DNA from: a virus
Virus record (IMG/VR): IMGVR_UViG_3300040801_005257
Location: 1-48,938 of that record
Strand: one strand, 5' to 3'
Length of the DNA stretch: 48,938 nt
Positions 39,891-47,148 of this stretch are shown piece after piece. Position numbers and translations under genes: made by a program. Under the pieces are notes generated by a model. The model worked only from the letters and a program-made list of their open reading frames with translations. It ran no database searches and had not been told where the DNA came from. The number at the start of each line of letters is the position of its first letter. Position 1 is the stretch's first letter.

Positions 39891-40112
39891 TCACATCCTT
39901 CGTATCTTGCTTAACATGCGGCTGATAAAAAGATCGCGCCCCGCACGAACCGCATCTACCTGGTGCAGCTCCCACGGCCCGCAGTGGTAAAGCGCCATCA
40001 GCTCCTGCTCTACCACCTCGCGGGGCACCGGATGCCGGTCGTAGCGCACGGCATCCATTAGATAGATAAAGAACTCACCCTGGCTCTTGCTCGGAGCGAA
40101 AGATGCGGTCGG
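39891..40112 (-). CDS. Tail-assembly chaperone, frameshifted extension
   Basis: An open frame of 73 codons without its own good start, overlapping the end of the upstream gene and ending two bases before the tape-measure start (39889). It reads 'SKSQGEFFIYLMDAVRYDRH' then 'CGPWELHQVDAVRAGRDLF'. This is the standard place of the 'GT' extension of tail chaperones, made by ribosomal frameshifting from the previous gene. The frames differ by +1 (or -2). An internal ATG at 40058 would give a 55-residue free product, so independent translation cannot be excluded. Confidence 0.65.
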   Translation of the reverse strand, partial: PTASFAPSKSQGEFFIYLMDAVRYDRHPVPREVVEQELMALYHCGPWELHQVDAVRAGRDLFISRMLSKIRRM

Positions 40113-40308
40113 TCACGGCCCGGATCATCTCCTTCCGTGCCGCGTTCCACTCCGCCAGCGGCACCGCCGCCATATCCGGCCTCACAACCTTCCGCAACAG
40201 CCTATCTGCCGCATCCAGGTCGCCCGCATCAGCGGCCAACAGATCCGCGACGTCCGCTCCGGTCAACTCCCCAAGATCAATCTGCCACACCCGGCTCTCG
40301 TTATTCAT
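40075..40308 (-). CDS. Tail-assembly chaperone (G-like)
   Basis: 77 residues from ATG 40308 (AGGAAGG upstream). Helical and acidic ('LGELTGADVADLLAADAGDLDAADRLLRKVVRP'), with 'WNAARKEMIRAVTDRIFRS' at the end. In lambda-like phages the short product and its frameshifted longer form together guide tail polymerisation around the tape measure. Position before the tape measure supports this. Confidence 0.75.
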   Translation of the reverse strand: MNNESRVWQIDLGELTGADVADLLAADAGDLDAADRLLRKVVRPDMAAVPLAEWNAARKEMIRAVTDRIFRSEQEPG

Positions 40309-40347
40309 GCACACCTTCCTTACCCATTACTCGTTACTGGTTACTCA

Positions 40348-40749
40348 TCACGAAGATGAATAAGCCCCATCGGAGAACGAATTCAGATTGAATGTCACCG
40401 TGAAAACCACCGCGTCGTTATACTGCACCACGCGGCTCCGATTCGTGATCACCATCGCCCCGGAAATCTCTTGCTGCCCAGCGACCTTGCCCCTTGGGTA
40501 AAATTTAAGCGTGTCTTCCGTGCCAGGAACAAGTGCGTCCCACGCCGCCTCACCATCATCGTCAACAATGGTCATCGAACAACCATTGCGATATGTGATG
40601 TCTCCGGGTATGCTTTGACCATGCGTGTCACCGGCATGCGTTACATCTGGCGCCGGATGATCCTCCGGTATATTGACCTCGCGAACCCCCGTAATTGCGC
40701 CACCACTCGTTAACTCGACCTCCATTGCCTGACCAACATAGTGCGTCAT
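40348..40749 (-). CDS. Major tail tube protein
   Basis: 133 residues, beta-rich: 'AMEVELTSGGAITGVREVNIPE' at the start and 'QEISGAMVITNRSRVVQYNDAVVFTVTFNL' near the end, with a Gly/Ser/Asp loop in the middle. Such proteins stack as hexameric rings to form the tail tube. It precedes the chaperone and follows the tail-terminator gene. ATG 40749 is behind GGGAGG. Confidence 0.75.
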   Translation of the reverse strand: MTHYVGQAMEVELTSGGAITGVREVNIPEDHPAPDVTHAGDTHGQSIPGDITYRNGCSMTIVDDDGEAAWDALVPGTEDTLKFYPRGKVAGQQEISGAMVITNRSRVVQYNDAVVFTVTFNLNSFSDGAYSSS

Positions 40750-40777
40750 AATCGTTCCTCCCTGAAATTGAATGTAA

Positions 40778-41203
40778 TTACGTTCTCACCGTCGCCGTCA
40801 ACCGCAGAACCTCGACCCGGTACTGCACACCGTCCACGAGGTAATAATCCGGCTCCGTCTGGTTCTCCATCTCCAGCGTCGCCCACAGCGCGTGGGTGCG
40901 GTTAGCCTGCACCACTGCCACGGCGGCCTCTAGCAGCGCGTCCAGCATCGCCTCGGCCTCGTCGGCATCGTCACGTTGCCCGCGCCGCACATAGTTGGTA
41001 AGCTGAAAGCGCACGTCGTACCGGTCCGGCGCAAACCCCGCAGCCAACCACTCCCATCCCAGCGGATCGTTGTGCAGCGTGAAGACTGGACTCTTTCCGC
41101 CGAACGTTTTGGGTTGACTGCTGTACCCCGCCACCCACGCACCATTTGCCTGAAACAGCGCCTTCAGCGCCGCCCGTATTGCTCCTCGACCTGGCATCGC
41201 CAT
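40778..41203 (-). CDS. Tail terminator/completion protein (DUF3168-like)
   Basis: 141 residues. An alpha/beta protein with a helical start ('AIRAALKALFQANG'), central 'HNDPLGWEWLAAGFAPDRYDVRFQLTNYVRRG' and end 'YRVEVLRLTATVRT', resembling the small tail-completion family that caps the tube. It overlaps the preceding gene by one base (TAATG). Assignment is by position and pattern. Confidence 0.65.
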   Translation of the reverse strand: MAMPGRGAIRAALKALFQANGAWVAGYSSQPKTFGGKSPVFTLHNDPLGWEWLAAGFAPDRYDVRFQLTNYVRRGQRDDADEAEAMLDALLEAAVAVVQANRTHALWATLEMENQTEPDYYLVDGVQYRVEVLRLTATVRT

Positions 41204-41574
41204 TACCCGTTTGCCCTCCTCACCGCGTCATCAACATATGCCTCCACATCGCCGCGAATCGCGTCACCCTCTTCCTTGACCGTCCGCTCGTAGAATGCGT
41301 GCGAGCCGCCGCGCGCGTGCTCGATGGAGGCATACGCCACGTTTGTAGATACGGAGCCGTAAACCTGGTTGCCTTGCACGCCAACGCGCGGGAAGTGGCT
41401 GTTCTTCAACCTCCCGCTAAGAACGTGCGTAATTGCGATCACATAACGCAGCGCGCGCAGCGTGGCTTTCGCGAATGCCCCGCGCAGACCGCCTCTTGCG
41501 CTCACGTCCTCCAGTAGGCGTTTGAGTCGCGCTTGCGTCTCTGCCAACTGCTTAATTTCAATGTCAACCGTCAT
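41203..41574 (-). CDS. HK97 gp10-like neck protein
   Basis: 123 residues. Helices at the start ('IEIKQLAETQARLKRLLEDVS'), then 'SGRLKNSHFPRVGVQGNQVYGSVSTNVAYASIEH' and a charged C-terminus. The N-terminal helices plus 'VAYASIEHARGG' resemble the HK97 gp10 family that joins head to tail. It overlaps the caspase-like gene by four bases (ATGA), so both are in one translation unit. Confidence 0.7.
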   Translation of the reverse strand: MTVDIEIKQLAETQARLKRLLEDVSARGGLRGAFAKATLRALRYVIAITHVLSGRLKNSHFPRVGVQGNQVYGSVSTNVAYASIEHARGGSHAFYERTVKEEGDAIRGDVEAYVDDAVRRANG

Positions 41575-42122
41575 ACAAGGCTTCTCAATCGCGACGTCGG
41601 TTCGCCCACAATGACAAAGCCCTGATCACGCCCCTTATCTACCTTGTTCTTTGCACGCTCCAACGCCTCGCCTACGGGCGCGCCCCGCTTCAGCGCCCCC
41701 ACCACGCGGCTCATCAGCGCCCCCGCGCTGCCCAGGCCCCGCAGGCGGTCGTAGGTCGGTTTCTGGCTGGCGATCACCGCAGAAGCGCCCAAATCCTGGA
41801 AAATCTCCGGGAAAATCGTTGCCAGGCCCCAACACCCCTCCAAAATCACCACAGAGCCCGCCATAGACGGCGCAACCGTGGATAAAAAGGCGCTGGAGAA
41901 GGCCGGCTGCGTCATTGCAGCGTCGGCGAAGAGCATCTCAGTCTGCGCCGGAGACCCGTGCAGTGCGATGTAAACGAGATCGACATCCCTCAACCTATCA
42001 TAGGGAAAGGTCTGGTCGGAGAGGGGCGGCGCCGTCATCGGGCGACAAAGCACGCCGGCCCGCGCCAGGCCCAGCCAGTTGTTGAACGCGCTCTCGCGGT
42101 AACAGTAGAGTAGTGCCTTCAT
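41571..42122 (-). CDS. Caspase/CHAT-like protein in the neck region
   Basis: 183 residues from ATG 42122, overlapping the peptidase gene upstream by four bases. It has the caspase-like dyad: His in 'DLVYIALHGSPAQ' (H55) and Cys in 'SVVILEGCWGLATIF' (C97). The pattern of hydrophobic strand then HG, and hydrophobic strand then xCxG, is that of CHAT/caspase-fold cysteine peptidases; 'LGASAVIAS' matches the following strand. No membrane segment is seen. Such enzymes are not usual head-tail proteins, so this is a likely accessory gene. The substrate is unknown. Confidence 0.75.
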   Translation of the reverse strand: MKALLYCYRESAFNNWLGLARAGVLCRPMTAPPLSDQTFPYDRLRDVDLVYIALHGSPAQTEMLFADAAMTQPAFSSAFLSTVAPSMAGSVVILEGCWGLATIFPEIFQDLGASAVIASQKPTYDRLRGLGSAGALMSRVVGALKRGAPVGEALERAKNKVDKGRDQGFVIVGEPTSRLRSLV

Positions 42123-43249
42123 CGACGCCTCCGGTAAATCACATACCCACAAGCAACAAGGGTAAATCCGGACACTGTGCCGATTACATCCCACCGTCGT
42201 ATTTGTCGGCGTGTATAGCGTGCTCCCCAGTCCGAGGGAGATTCCCCGACGATCTGACTCCACGCCGCCGAAAAACTCCGCGTATTATCCATCTCGGCGA
42301 TCACGGCCTGTGCATTTCCTAGACCCAGAGCGTCTATCATGTGATATGCCTGTGCATACCACAAGGCGCTGTCGCACCACGCAGAATCACATCGCCAGCG
42401 CATTGTCTCCCAGGAATAGAGCAGACCTTCCCGGCGCGCATCGCGCACCAACTGAATTTCGTCGTCGTGCTCTGCCATCTCATTCGCTACGGCCAGGCCC
42501 TCAGTGAACCAGGAGGGCACATCCAGCCGCTTCGACGTCGGATCGAGCAGGTGCATAATCTCGTGTGGTATGGTGTCGGATGCTAACTCAGAGTTGCCAG
42601 CAACGTACTGTAACGTCACCCCGTACTCGGGGAACGCTATCCCCGAGCTCTCCACAACTGGCGATACCATCCTGTAGAAAGTTTGGTTTGCAAAAATTAT
42701 GACTCTGGGGCGGCTACCATGCTCACGCACCGCATCACCCAAGATCGCTTCGGCGCTCTCATAGCCCGCATCCCCTGCATCCATCCATGGCCCTTCCAGT
42801 CCACGGATATTCCAGTGCACGCAAACGTCAACGTGCATACCAGAATAGCATTGCCATTCAGCGGCCCGACTATTCGGATCAGGTCGCTCAACACTTTCCC
42901 AGGTGGTGCGCACCGGTTGTCCCGTTGTCGCGTCTCTGCCCTGCCAGTGGTAGCGCAACTCAGTAAGGAGCGGAAAATCAGCAACACTCATCCTTCCCTC
43001 GTACACACCAGCGTCGTTGGTAGGCACGATATTCCAATTCTCACCACTCCACGCCACCTCCACGATCAAACGCACAAACATCAGGTCTTGAGGCGGCACC
43101 CAGCGGAAAATCATCTCCTCGGGGATCTCTGCATAGGCGACGGGTTCAACATCGCCGCCGCTGTATGCTCGCACACCGACCGCGCCTGGCAGCAGGAAAC
43201 AGAGCGCTAACAACACTAGCCACTTATGCCTCACACCACACCTCCGCAA
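42119..43249 (-). CDS. Membrane-anchored zinc metallopeptidase (MA-like)
   Basis: 376 residues. A signal peptide at 9-28 ('KWLVLLALCFLLPGAVGVRA') leads to a long outer domain, then the zinc motif HEIMH (H229, E230, H233) and third ligand Glu in 'SWFTEGLAVANE' (E250), as in gluzincin peptidase-MA-like families. A C-terminal membrane segment follows (about 352-370, 'VIGTVSGFTLVACGYVIY'), with a positive end RRRR. It would sit outside the membrane, facing the surface. Its last four bases overlap the caspase-like gene, and it starts 26 bases before the end of the sigma factor gene. Confidence 0.8.
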   Translation of the reverse strand: MRRCGVRHKWLVLLALCFLLPGAVGVRAYSGGDVEPVAYAEIPEEMIFRWVPPQDLMFVRLIVEVAWSGENWNIVPTNDAGVYEGRMSVADFPLLTELRYHWQGRDATTGQPVRTTWESVERPDPNSRAAEWQCYSGMHVDVCVHWNIRGLEGPWMDAGDAGYESAEAILGDAVREHGSRPRVIIFANQTFYRMVSPVVESSGIAFPEYGVTLQYVAGNSELASDTIPHEIMHLLDPTSKRLDVPSWFTEGLAVANEMAEHDDEIQLVRDARREGLLYSWETMRWRCDSAWCDSALWYAQAYHMIDALGLGNAQAVIAEMDNTRSFSAAWSQIVGESPSDWGARYTRRQIRRWDVIGTVSGFTLVACGYVIYRRRR

Positions 43250-43736
43250 AATGGTCTACCGCGCGGCGATAGCGTGACTTCGCCGCCTCCAACGATATAC
43301 ACAGCTCGGCAGCAACGTTTTTGAATTTCATCCCCTCGGCAAAACGTAACATCAGCACCTCCTGATCACGTTCTGACAGATCAGACAGAACTATCCGCAC
43401 CGTTGCCCTGGTCCGATAATCGTTTGTTAGCGGATGGGCATGAGCCGCCTCCAGCCCGACGGTGTCCGGAAGGTGCCCCTTATGACGATAGTAATCGACC
43501 ACCTTGTGACGCAGAATCCCGTGCACCCAGGTCTTGAACGACGAATCCCGGCGCCATCGATGGAATGACCGCGTCGCGGCCAGGAACGTATCCTGGACTA
43601 CGTCGTCCACAGCCTCCGCCGGCAGGCGCATCCGTGCCCGCCGGTAGACAGCCGGTAACGTCCGTTCGCACAACGCGCCGAGCTCGTCGCGGCTCATCCG
43701 GGCGCTACGGGACCTGGTAATAGAGCAAGCGGACAT
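43224..43736 (-). CDS. ECF-type RNA polymerase sigma factor
   Basis: 170 residues. Region 2 is seen in 'DDVVQDTFLAATRSFHRWRRDSSFKTWVHGILRHKVVDYYRHKG' (about 44-87); region 4 in 'LSERDQEVLMLRFAEGMKFKNVAAELCISLEAAKSRYRRA' (120-159), with an HTH for the -35 box. There is no region 1 or 3, so it is an ECF sigma factor. ATG 43736 is preceded by AGGAG and overlaps the end of the previous gene. An ECF sigma factor inside a phage morphogenesis operon is unusual. It could reprogram host promoters or switch on its own cassette. No anti-sigma gene is obvious nearby. Confidence 0.85.
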   Translation of the reverse strand: MSACSITRSRSARMSRDELGALCERTLPAVYRRARMRLPAEAVDDVVQDTFLAATRSFHRWRRDSSFKTWVHGILRHKVVDYYRHKGHLPDTVGLEAAHAHPLTNDYRTRATVRIVLSDLSERDQEVLMLRFAEGMKFKNVAAELCISLEAAKSRYRRAVDHFAEVWCEA

Positions 43737-45201
43737 TCGTCAGCACTCCTGAGATCGTGATCGGATCGGTATATGTGAAATCCATGCCATCAACCGTGAT
43801 CGGCCCGTCGAGATCAAGCCCGGCGCCGTCGGTGTCGAGATTGACGCCTCCTGACGCCGAGACATTGAAGCTGTTCGCCACTGTCGAGCTGTAGACTGCC
43901 GTCCCACTGTCGGCCCAGACGAACGAACCGTCGTGCAGCGCCCGTGCGCCCCGGCCAGCCGCGAAGGAATACGCGCCCGCTGCGGTGTTGGACGTTCCAC
44001 CCGGGACCGCGCCGTAGAGACCGGTCACCTGGTTTTGATAGCCACCCGCCACGGTGCCGTAGGTAGCTGTGATGGAGTTCTCGCCGCCGCCGGCGATGGT
44101 CGCCACCTGGGCAATCGTACTCGCGATGGTGTTGGAGATGCCACCGCCGATGAAGGCATACCCATCAACCTGGCATGCCTGTGTCGCGGTTCCCAGGTCT
44201 TCTGTGAATACCCGGGCGTTGGATATCTCGTTAGCGTAGCCGGAGAAAATCCCGTTGTACGTGCTCGAACACGTTACAACGTGCGTCGATGTAAGACACC
44301 CCGTCGCGGAGTCTTCCAGTAGATATTCATGACTGACATTCAGCGTATGAGAACCAACGATCTTGTTTTCAAAACCACCACCGATAACGCTGTATGTATC
44401 ACCGATGGCGTTACGTTTCCCGCCCGAGATGGCGCTGTAGTCACCTGCGCCGCCACCTAGGTTACGGAGCCAGTCAAATTCGAGCGTATTCGGGTTGCCG
44501 GTCCCGATGGTATTGTATGCACCGCCGCCTATGGCCTTATTAATACCGACTGTTTGGTGATTGTGACTGCCGCCGGCAATTACACTGAGCTGGCTCGTCT
44601 GATTGCCCGATCCGCCGCCAATGAACGAGTAGCTACCATAGTCCGTATTGTCGTACCCGCCGGCTATGGTGGATTGTGCGAAATTTATCTCATTGCTGGT
44701 GCCGCCGCCGATAAAAGAATAGTAGCCGCCCTGCTGAACAATCTGCCGGGCTCCTCCTCCAACCGTTGCGTACCTACCGTAAACTGAGTTCCCCAGGCCA
44801 CCGCCAATCGTCGAGAAATGGCCATGACCCGAGACGACATTAACCTGTACACCACTACCCCACTCGCCGTCGGTGGTCGTACCGCCGCCGCCGATGAATG
44901 CGCCTACGAGACCGTCGGCTACGGCATTGCCTGAATATCCACCATAGATGTTGGGGGACGTCATGACGCCCTGCACCATCAGCCCGCCGCCTGTCACCTG
45001 TGCGCGCACGGTCTGATCCCTAGAGTCTCGGATCACCCCCTCGCCGTAAACGTCGACGTCGCCATCGACGGTGAGATCGTCGAAATAGGCTCCCTGCTGT
45101 ACCTCGGGATCGGGCGTCGTTAAAAACGCAGTGAGCCCCCCGGCCAGCGCCGACACAACCAGACAAACCGTAACCAACGCTATCACGTGTATTCTCTTCA
45201 T
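43705..45201 (-). CDS. YadA-head-like repeat surface protein
   Basis: 498 residues. A signal anchor ('VIALVTVCLVVSALAGGLTAFL') is followed by 'TTPDPEVQQGAYF' and about 350 residues of short repeats of the form xxIGGGxxNxI, as in the left-handed beta-roll heads of YadA-type trimeric adhesins ('YATVGGGARQIVQQGGYYSFIGGGTSNEI', 'AYSFAAGRGARALHDGSFVWADS'). The C-terminal 70 residues are a separate beta domain. It could be a virion-surface fibre or a lysogen surface adhesin. The anchor sequence resembles that of its neighbour at 45205 ('DPEIMQGG'). Confidence 0.8.
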   Translation of the reverse strand: MKRIHVIALVTVCLVVSALAGGLTAFLTTPDPEVQQGAYFDDLTVDGDVDVYGEGVIRDSRDQTVRAQVTGGGLMVQGVMTSPNIYGGYSGNAVADGLVGAFIGGGGTTTDGEWGSGVQVNVVSGHGHFSTIGGGLGNSVYGRYATVGGGARQIVQQGGYYSFIGGGTSNEINFAQSTIAGGYDNTDYGSYSFIGGGSGNQTSQLSVIAGGSHNHQTVGINKAIGGGAYNTIGTGNPNTLEFDWLRNLGGGAGDYSAISGGKRNAIGDTYSVIGGGFENKIVGSHTLNVSHEYLLEDSATGCLTSTHVVTCSSTYNGIFSGYANEISNARVFTEDLGTATQACQVDGYAFIGGGISNTIASTIAQVATIAGGGENSITATYGTVAGGYQNQVTGLYGAVPGGTSNTAAGAYSFAAGRGARALHDGSFVWADSGTAVYSSTVANSFNVSASGGVNLDTDGAGLDLDGPITVDGMDFTYTDPITISGVLTNVRLLYYQVP

Positions 45202-45204
45202 CGC

Positions 45205-45627
45205 TTACCTCAACCCTATCTGCTCTTCGATTGCATCCACAACACCCGGTCCCCATACAACGCGCACGGACTCCATCAGTATTTCTAAATCGTCTGGCTG
45301 CAACGCTGTGGCATGACCAATATCACCATTGACCAAAGAAATAAGCCCAAAGCACCTCGCTCTAGTATCTTGATCTGTCTCTGGATCATTGACACGCCAC
45401 CAAAGCGCGTCCTGAAAAACCTTCCTGAACGTCAGCTCCTGCGCCGGTATATTCTGAATAGGATCCTCATATTTCAGCAGAACTGATCCGAGCGGTACCG
45501 GAATCGGCGTCGGCGTAGCACCCCCCTGCATAATCTCCGGGTCGCCGCTTTGCGCCAGTAGCGCTACCAGTGCCACGAACAAGCCCACCAATAAGCCGAC
45601 AAGTCCCCATAGATAGTTGCGTTTCAT
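45205..45627 (-). CDS. Membrane-anchored protein with Thr/Pro linker
   Basis: 140 residues. An N-terminal anchor ('WGLVGLLVGLFVALVALLA'), the 'GDPEIMQGGATPTPIPVP' linker, then a helical ~90-residue domain ('QELTFRKVFQDALWWRVNDPETDQDTRARCF'). The N-terminus resembles that of the repeat protein next door, so they are probably displayed on the same surface. No enzyme motif is visible. Confidence 0.6.
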   Translation of the reverse strand: MKRNYLWGLVGLLVGLFVALVALLAQSGDPEIMQGGATPTPIPVPLGSVLLKYEDPIQNIPAQELTFRKVFQDALWWRVNDPETDQDTRARCFGLISLVNGDIGHATALQPDDLEILMESVRVVWGPGVVDAIEEQIGLR

Positions 45628-45636
45628 ACAGCCCCC

Positions 45637-46050
45637 TTATGCCAACTCCAAATAGGTCACGACCAGGTAGCCTGCGCCCTGTGTCGCCGCCCCCTGATCC
45701 CACGTCGCGACGATCCCTGTTTCTAGCGTTGTCCTGACTGGATCGCCGGCAATCCGCGCCACACCTGGCGCGTCCTCGACCAACTCGTGTTGATGATTGT
45801 TGATGATCCAGTCGGCGTCGCCGGCTTTGCCCAACTCAAAGGACGGCGGCGCGTCCCACGCTGTGGTGCGCACGACCACGGCGTCCAGGATCAAACAGTT
45901 CTCCGGCACGGTGAAGACTACGCCGGTGCTGTCGGTGTACGAGATCGCCGCCACCAACTGCTGCACGGTGCGCAGGCTTGCCAGCTCTATCAAAACCTGC
46001 GTGACGACGTCGCTGTCGATAACGGGCGCCTTCTTGATGTTGATCGGCAT
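45637..46050 (-). CDS. Beta-rich accessory capsid or neck protein
   Basis: 137 residues from ATG 46050 (GGAGG before it). Beta strands dominate ('TGVVFTVPENCLILDAVVVRTTAW', 'GAGYLVVTYLELA'). Its C-terminal pattern is like the outer domain of the decoration protein at 48224, so it may decorate the capsid or be a neck/tail protein. The position between neck genes and the surface cassette leaves this open. Confidence 0.5.
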   Translation of the reverse strand: MPINIKKAPVIDSDVVTQVLIELASLRTVQQLVAAISYTDSTGVVFTVPENCLILDAVVVRTTAWDAPPSFELGKAGDADWIINNHQHELVEDAPGVARIAGDPVRTTLETGIVATWDQGAATQGAGYLVVTYLELA

Positions 46051-46060
46051 CACAACCTCC

Positions 46061-46360
46061 TTACGGCACGAAGATGGTCACGGTGACTTTGACGTCCACG
46101 TCGCCAGAACGCACCATCTTCATCCTGCGGCAGTCGTTCTCGCCGTAGACCTGCCCAAGCCCCTTGTCCTCCACATAATGCCCCTCATCGTTCGTCGGCT
46201 CATCGCCGGTCATCAGAACGTTGATAGGGCCGCCGTGGGGCGTCAACTCGACCTGGACGACGTCCTCCATATCACCCTCGGTAAAACCGCAGTCAAACAG
46301 CGTTTTGCCGCTGTCGGTCGCGGTACAGTACAGCGTCTTTCGCGCAGTCAACGTATCCAT
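46061..46360 (-). CDS. Small beta-rich neck-region protein
   Basis: 99 residues from ATG 46360, behind GAGGTGAG. It has a repeated acidic/aromatic pattern ('CTATDSGKTLFDCGFTEGDMEDVVQVELTPHGG') and a beta end ('DVDVKVTVTIFVP'). It is among head-tail joining genes, but I recognise no specific family. A longer start upstream would run into the previous gene and is not needed. Confidence 0.5.
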   Translation of the reverse strand: MDTLTARKTLYCTATDSGKTLFDCGFTEGDMEDVVQVELTPHGGPINVLMTGDEPTNDEGHYVEDKGLGQVYGENDCRRMKMVRSGDVDVKVTVTIFVP

Positions 46361-46367
46361 GCTCACC

Positions 46368-46691
46368 TCACTTAATCTCTTCCACGACCACCCGGAGGAA
46401 GTTCTCTGTAACCTCCGGCCAGGGCCATTCCCCAACCCATCGGATGACATACTCAACGCCGCCTACGACAAGGTGGTCGCCCTCCAGGATGTCCACAGCG
46501 GGGCAGTAGGTCTCCTTCGCCTCGCGGGGCGAGTTGAGCCCCACCGTCTCGGCAATGTCCGCGCCCACCGGCATCAACGCCATAATGGACACCGACGCCA
46601 GATGTGTCTCCATCTCCCCCACACGCCCAGCGACAGCCGCCGGGGAGCGCTTTGTGCTTGCCGTCACGGTACAAAAGTCCAATGCGCTCAT
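46368..46691 (-). CDS. Head-closure/stopper-like protein
   Basis: 107 residues. A beta-rich protein with 'TVTASTKRSPAAVAGRVGEMETHL' and 'CPAVDILEGDHLVVGGVEYVIRWVGEW', the pattern of small head-closure proteins that plug the connector. It follows the connector gene and begins four bases after its stop. Assignment by position and shape. Confidence 0.65.
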   Translation of the reverse strand: MSALDFCTVTASTKRSPAAVAGRVGEMETHLASVSIMALMPVGADIAETVGLNSPREAKETYCPAVDILEGDHLVVGGVEYVIRWVGEWPWPEVTENFLRVVVEEIK

Positions 46692-46695
46692 AGAG

Positions 46696-47064
46696 TCACG
46701 TCACCTGTGAGTAATCGTCGGTCGTCGCCACAGCAGTCCAGGAGAACGCCAAATCCTCGCTCCCCAGCGAGCGCAGCAGCGTGATGTCGAAGCTCTCTGC
46801 CAGATCCGCCTTCAGCGCGCGCCAGTGCTCAACGCGCTGCGACCGGCTCTCCGACCGTGGACCCATCCGCATATCCGTGGAGCTCTTGGCGTACTTGGCG
46901 ATGGCGAAATCACAGGCCCGCAGCGCCGCTTCCTGCCAGGAATCGGAGATGTCCAGCAGTACCTGGAGCTCCTCGTCGCTGAACTCAGCATCGGTGCAGT
47001 CCGTGTCGCCTATGGCGAGCCGCAGTTTGCCCAGATTCGCCGTCAGATCGTAGGTACAGGTCAT
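46696..47064 (-). CDS. Head-tail connector (adaptor) protein
   Basis: 122 residues. Mainly helical: 'LGKLRLAIGDTDCTDAEFSDEELQVLLDISDSWQEAALRACDFAIAKYA' then a basic/Ser-rich loop and 'HWRALKADLAESFD'. The first ~60 residues are typical of gp6/gp15-like adaptors that dock onto the portal: a 'LR..IGD....EF.DEE...LL' start. It is directly downstream of the major capsid gene. Confidence 0.8.
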   Translation of the reverse strand: MTCTYDLTANLGKLRLAIGDTDCTDAEFSDEELQVLLDISDSWQEAALRACDFAIAKYAKSSTDMRMGPRSESRSQRVEHWRALKADLAESFDITLLRSLGSEDLAFSWTAVATTDDYSQVT

Positions 47065-47085
47065 CCCATCACCTCATTGTTGACC

Positions 47086-47148
47086 AGGAGGGGAGCGGCT
47101 ACTCTCGCTCCCCCCTCAGCCTCCACCAACCTACATTGACAATGTAGG
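47086..47148. repeat. Hairpins between the capsid and connector genes
   Basis: A GC-rich stem, GGGGAGCG (47090-47097) with 47106-47113, and a perfect 9-bp palindrome with a one-base centre (47130-47148) at the capsid stop codon. No T tract follows, so they may stabilise the capsid mRNA end or cause partial termination. Confidence 0.55.
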
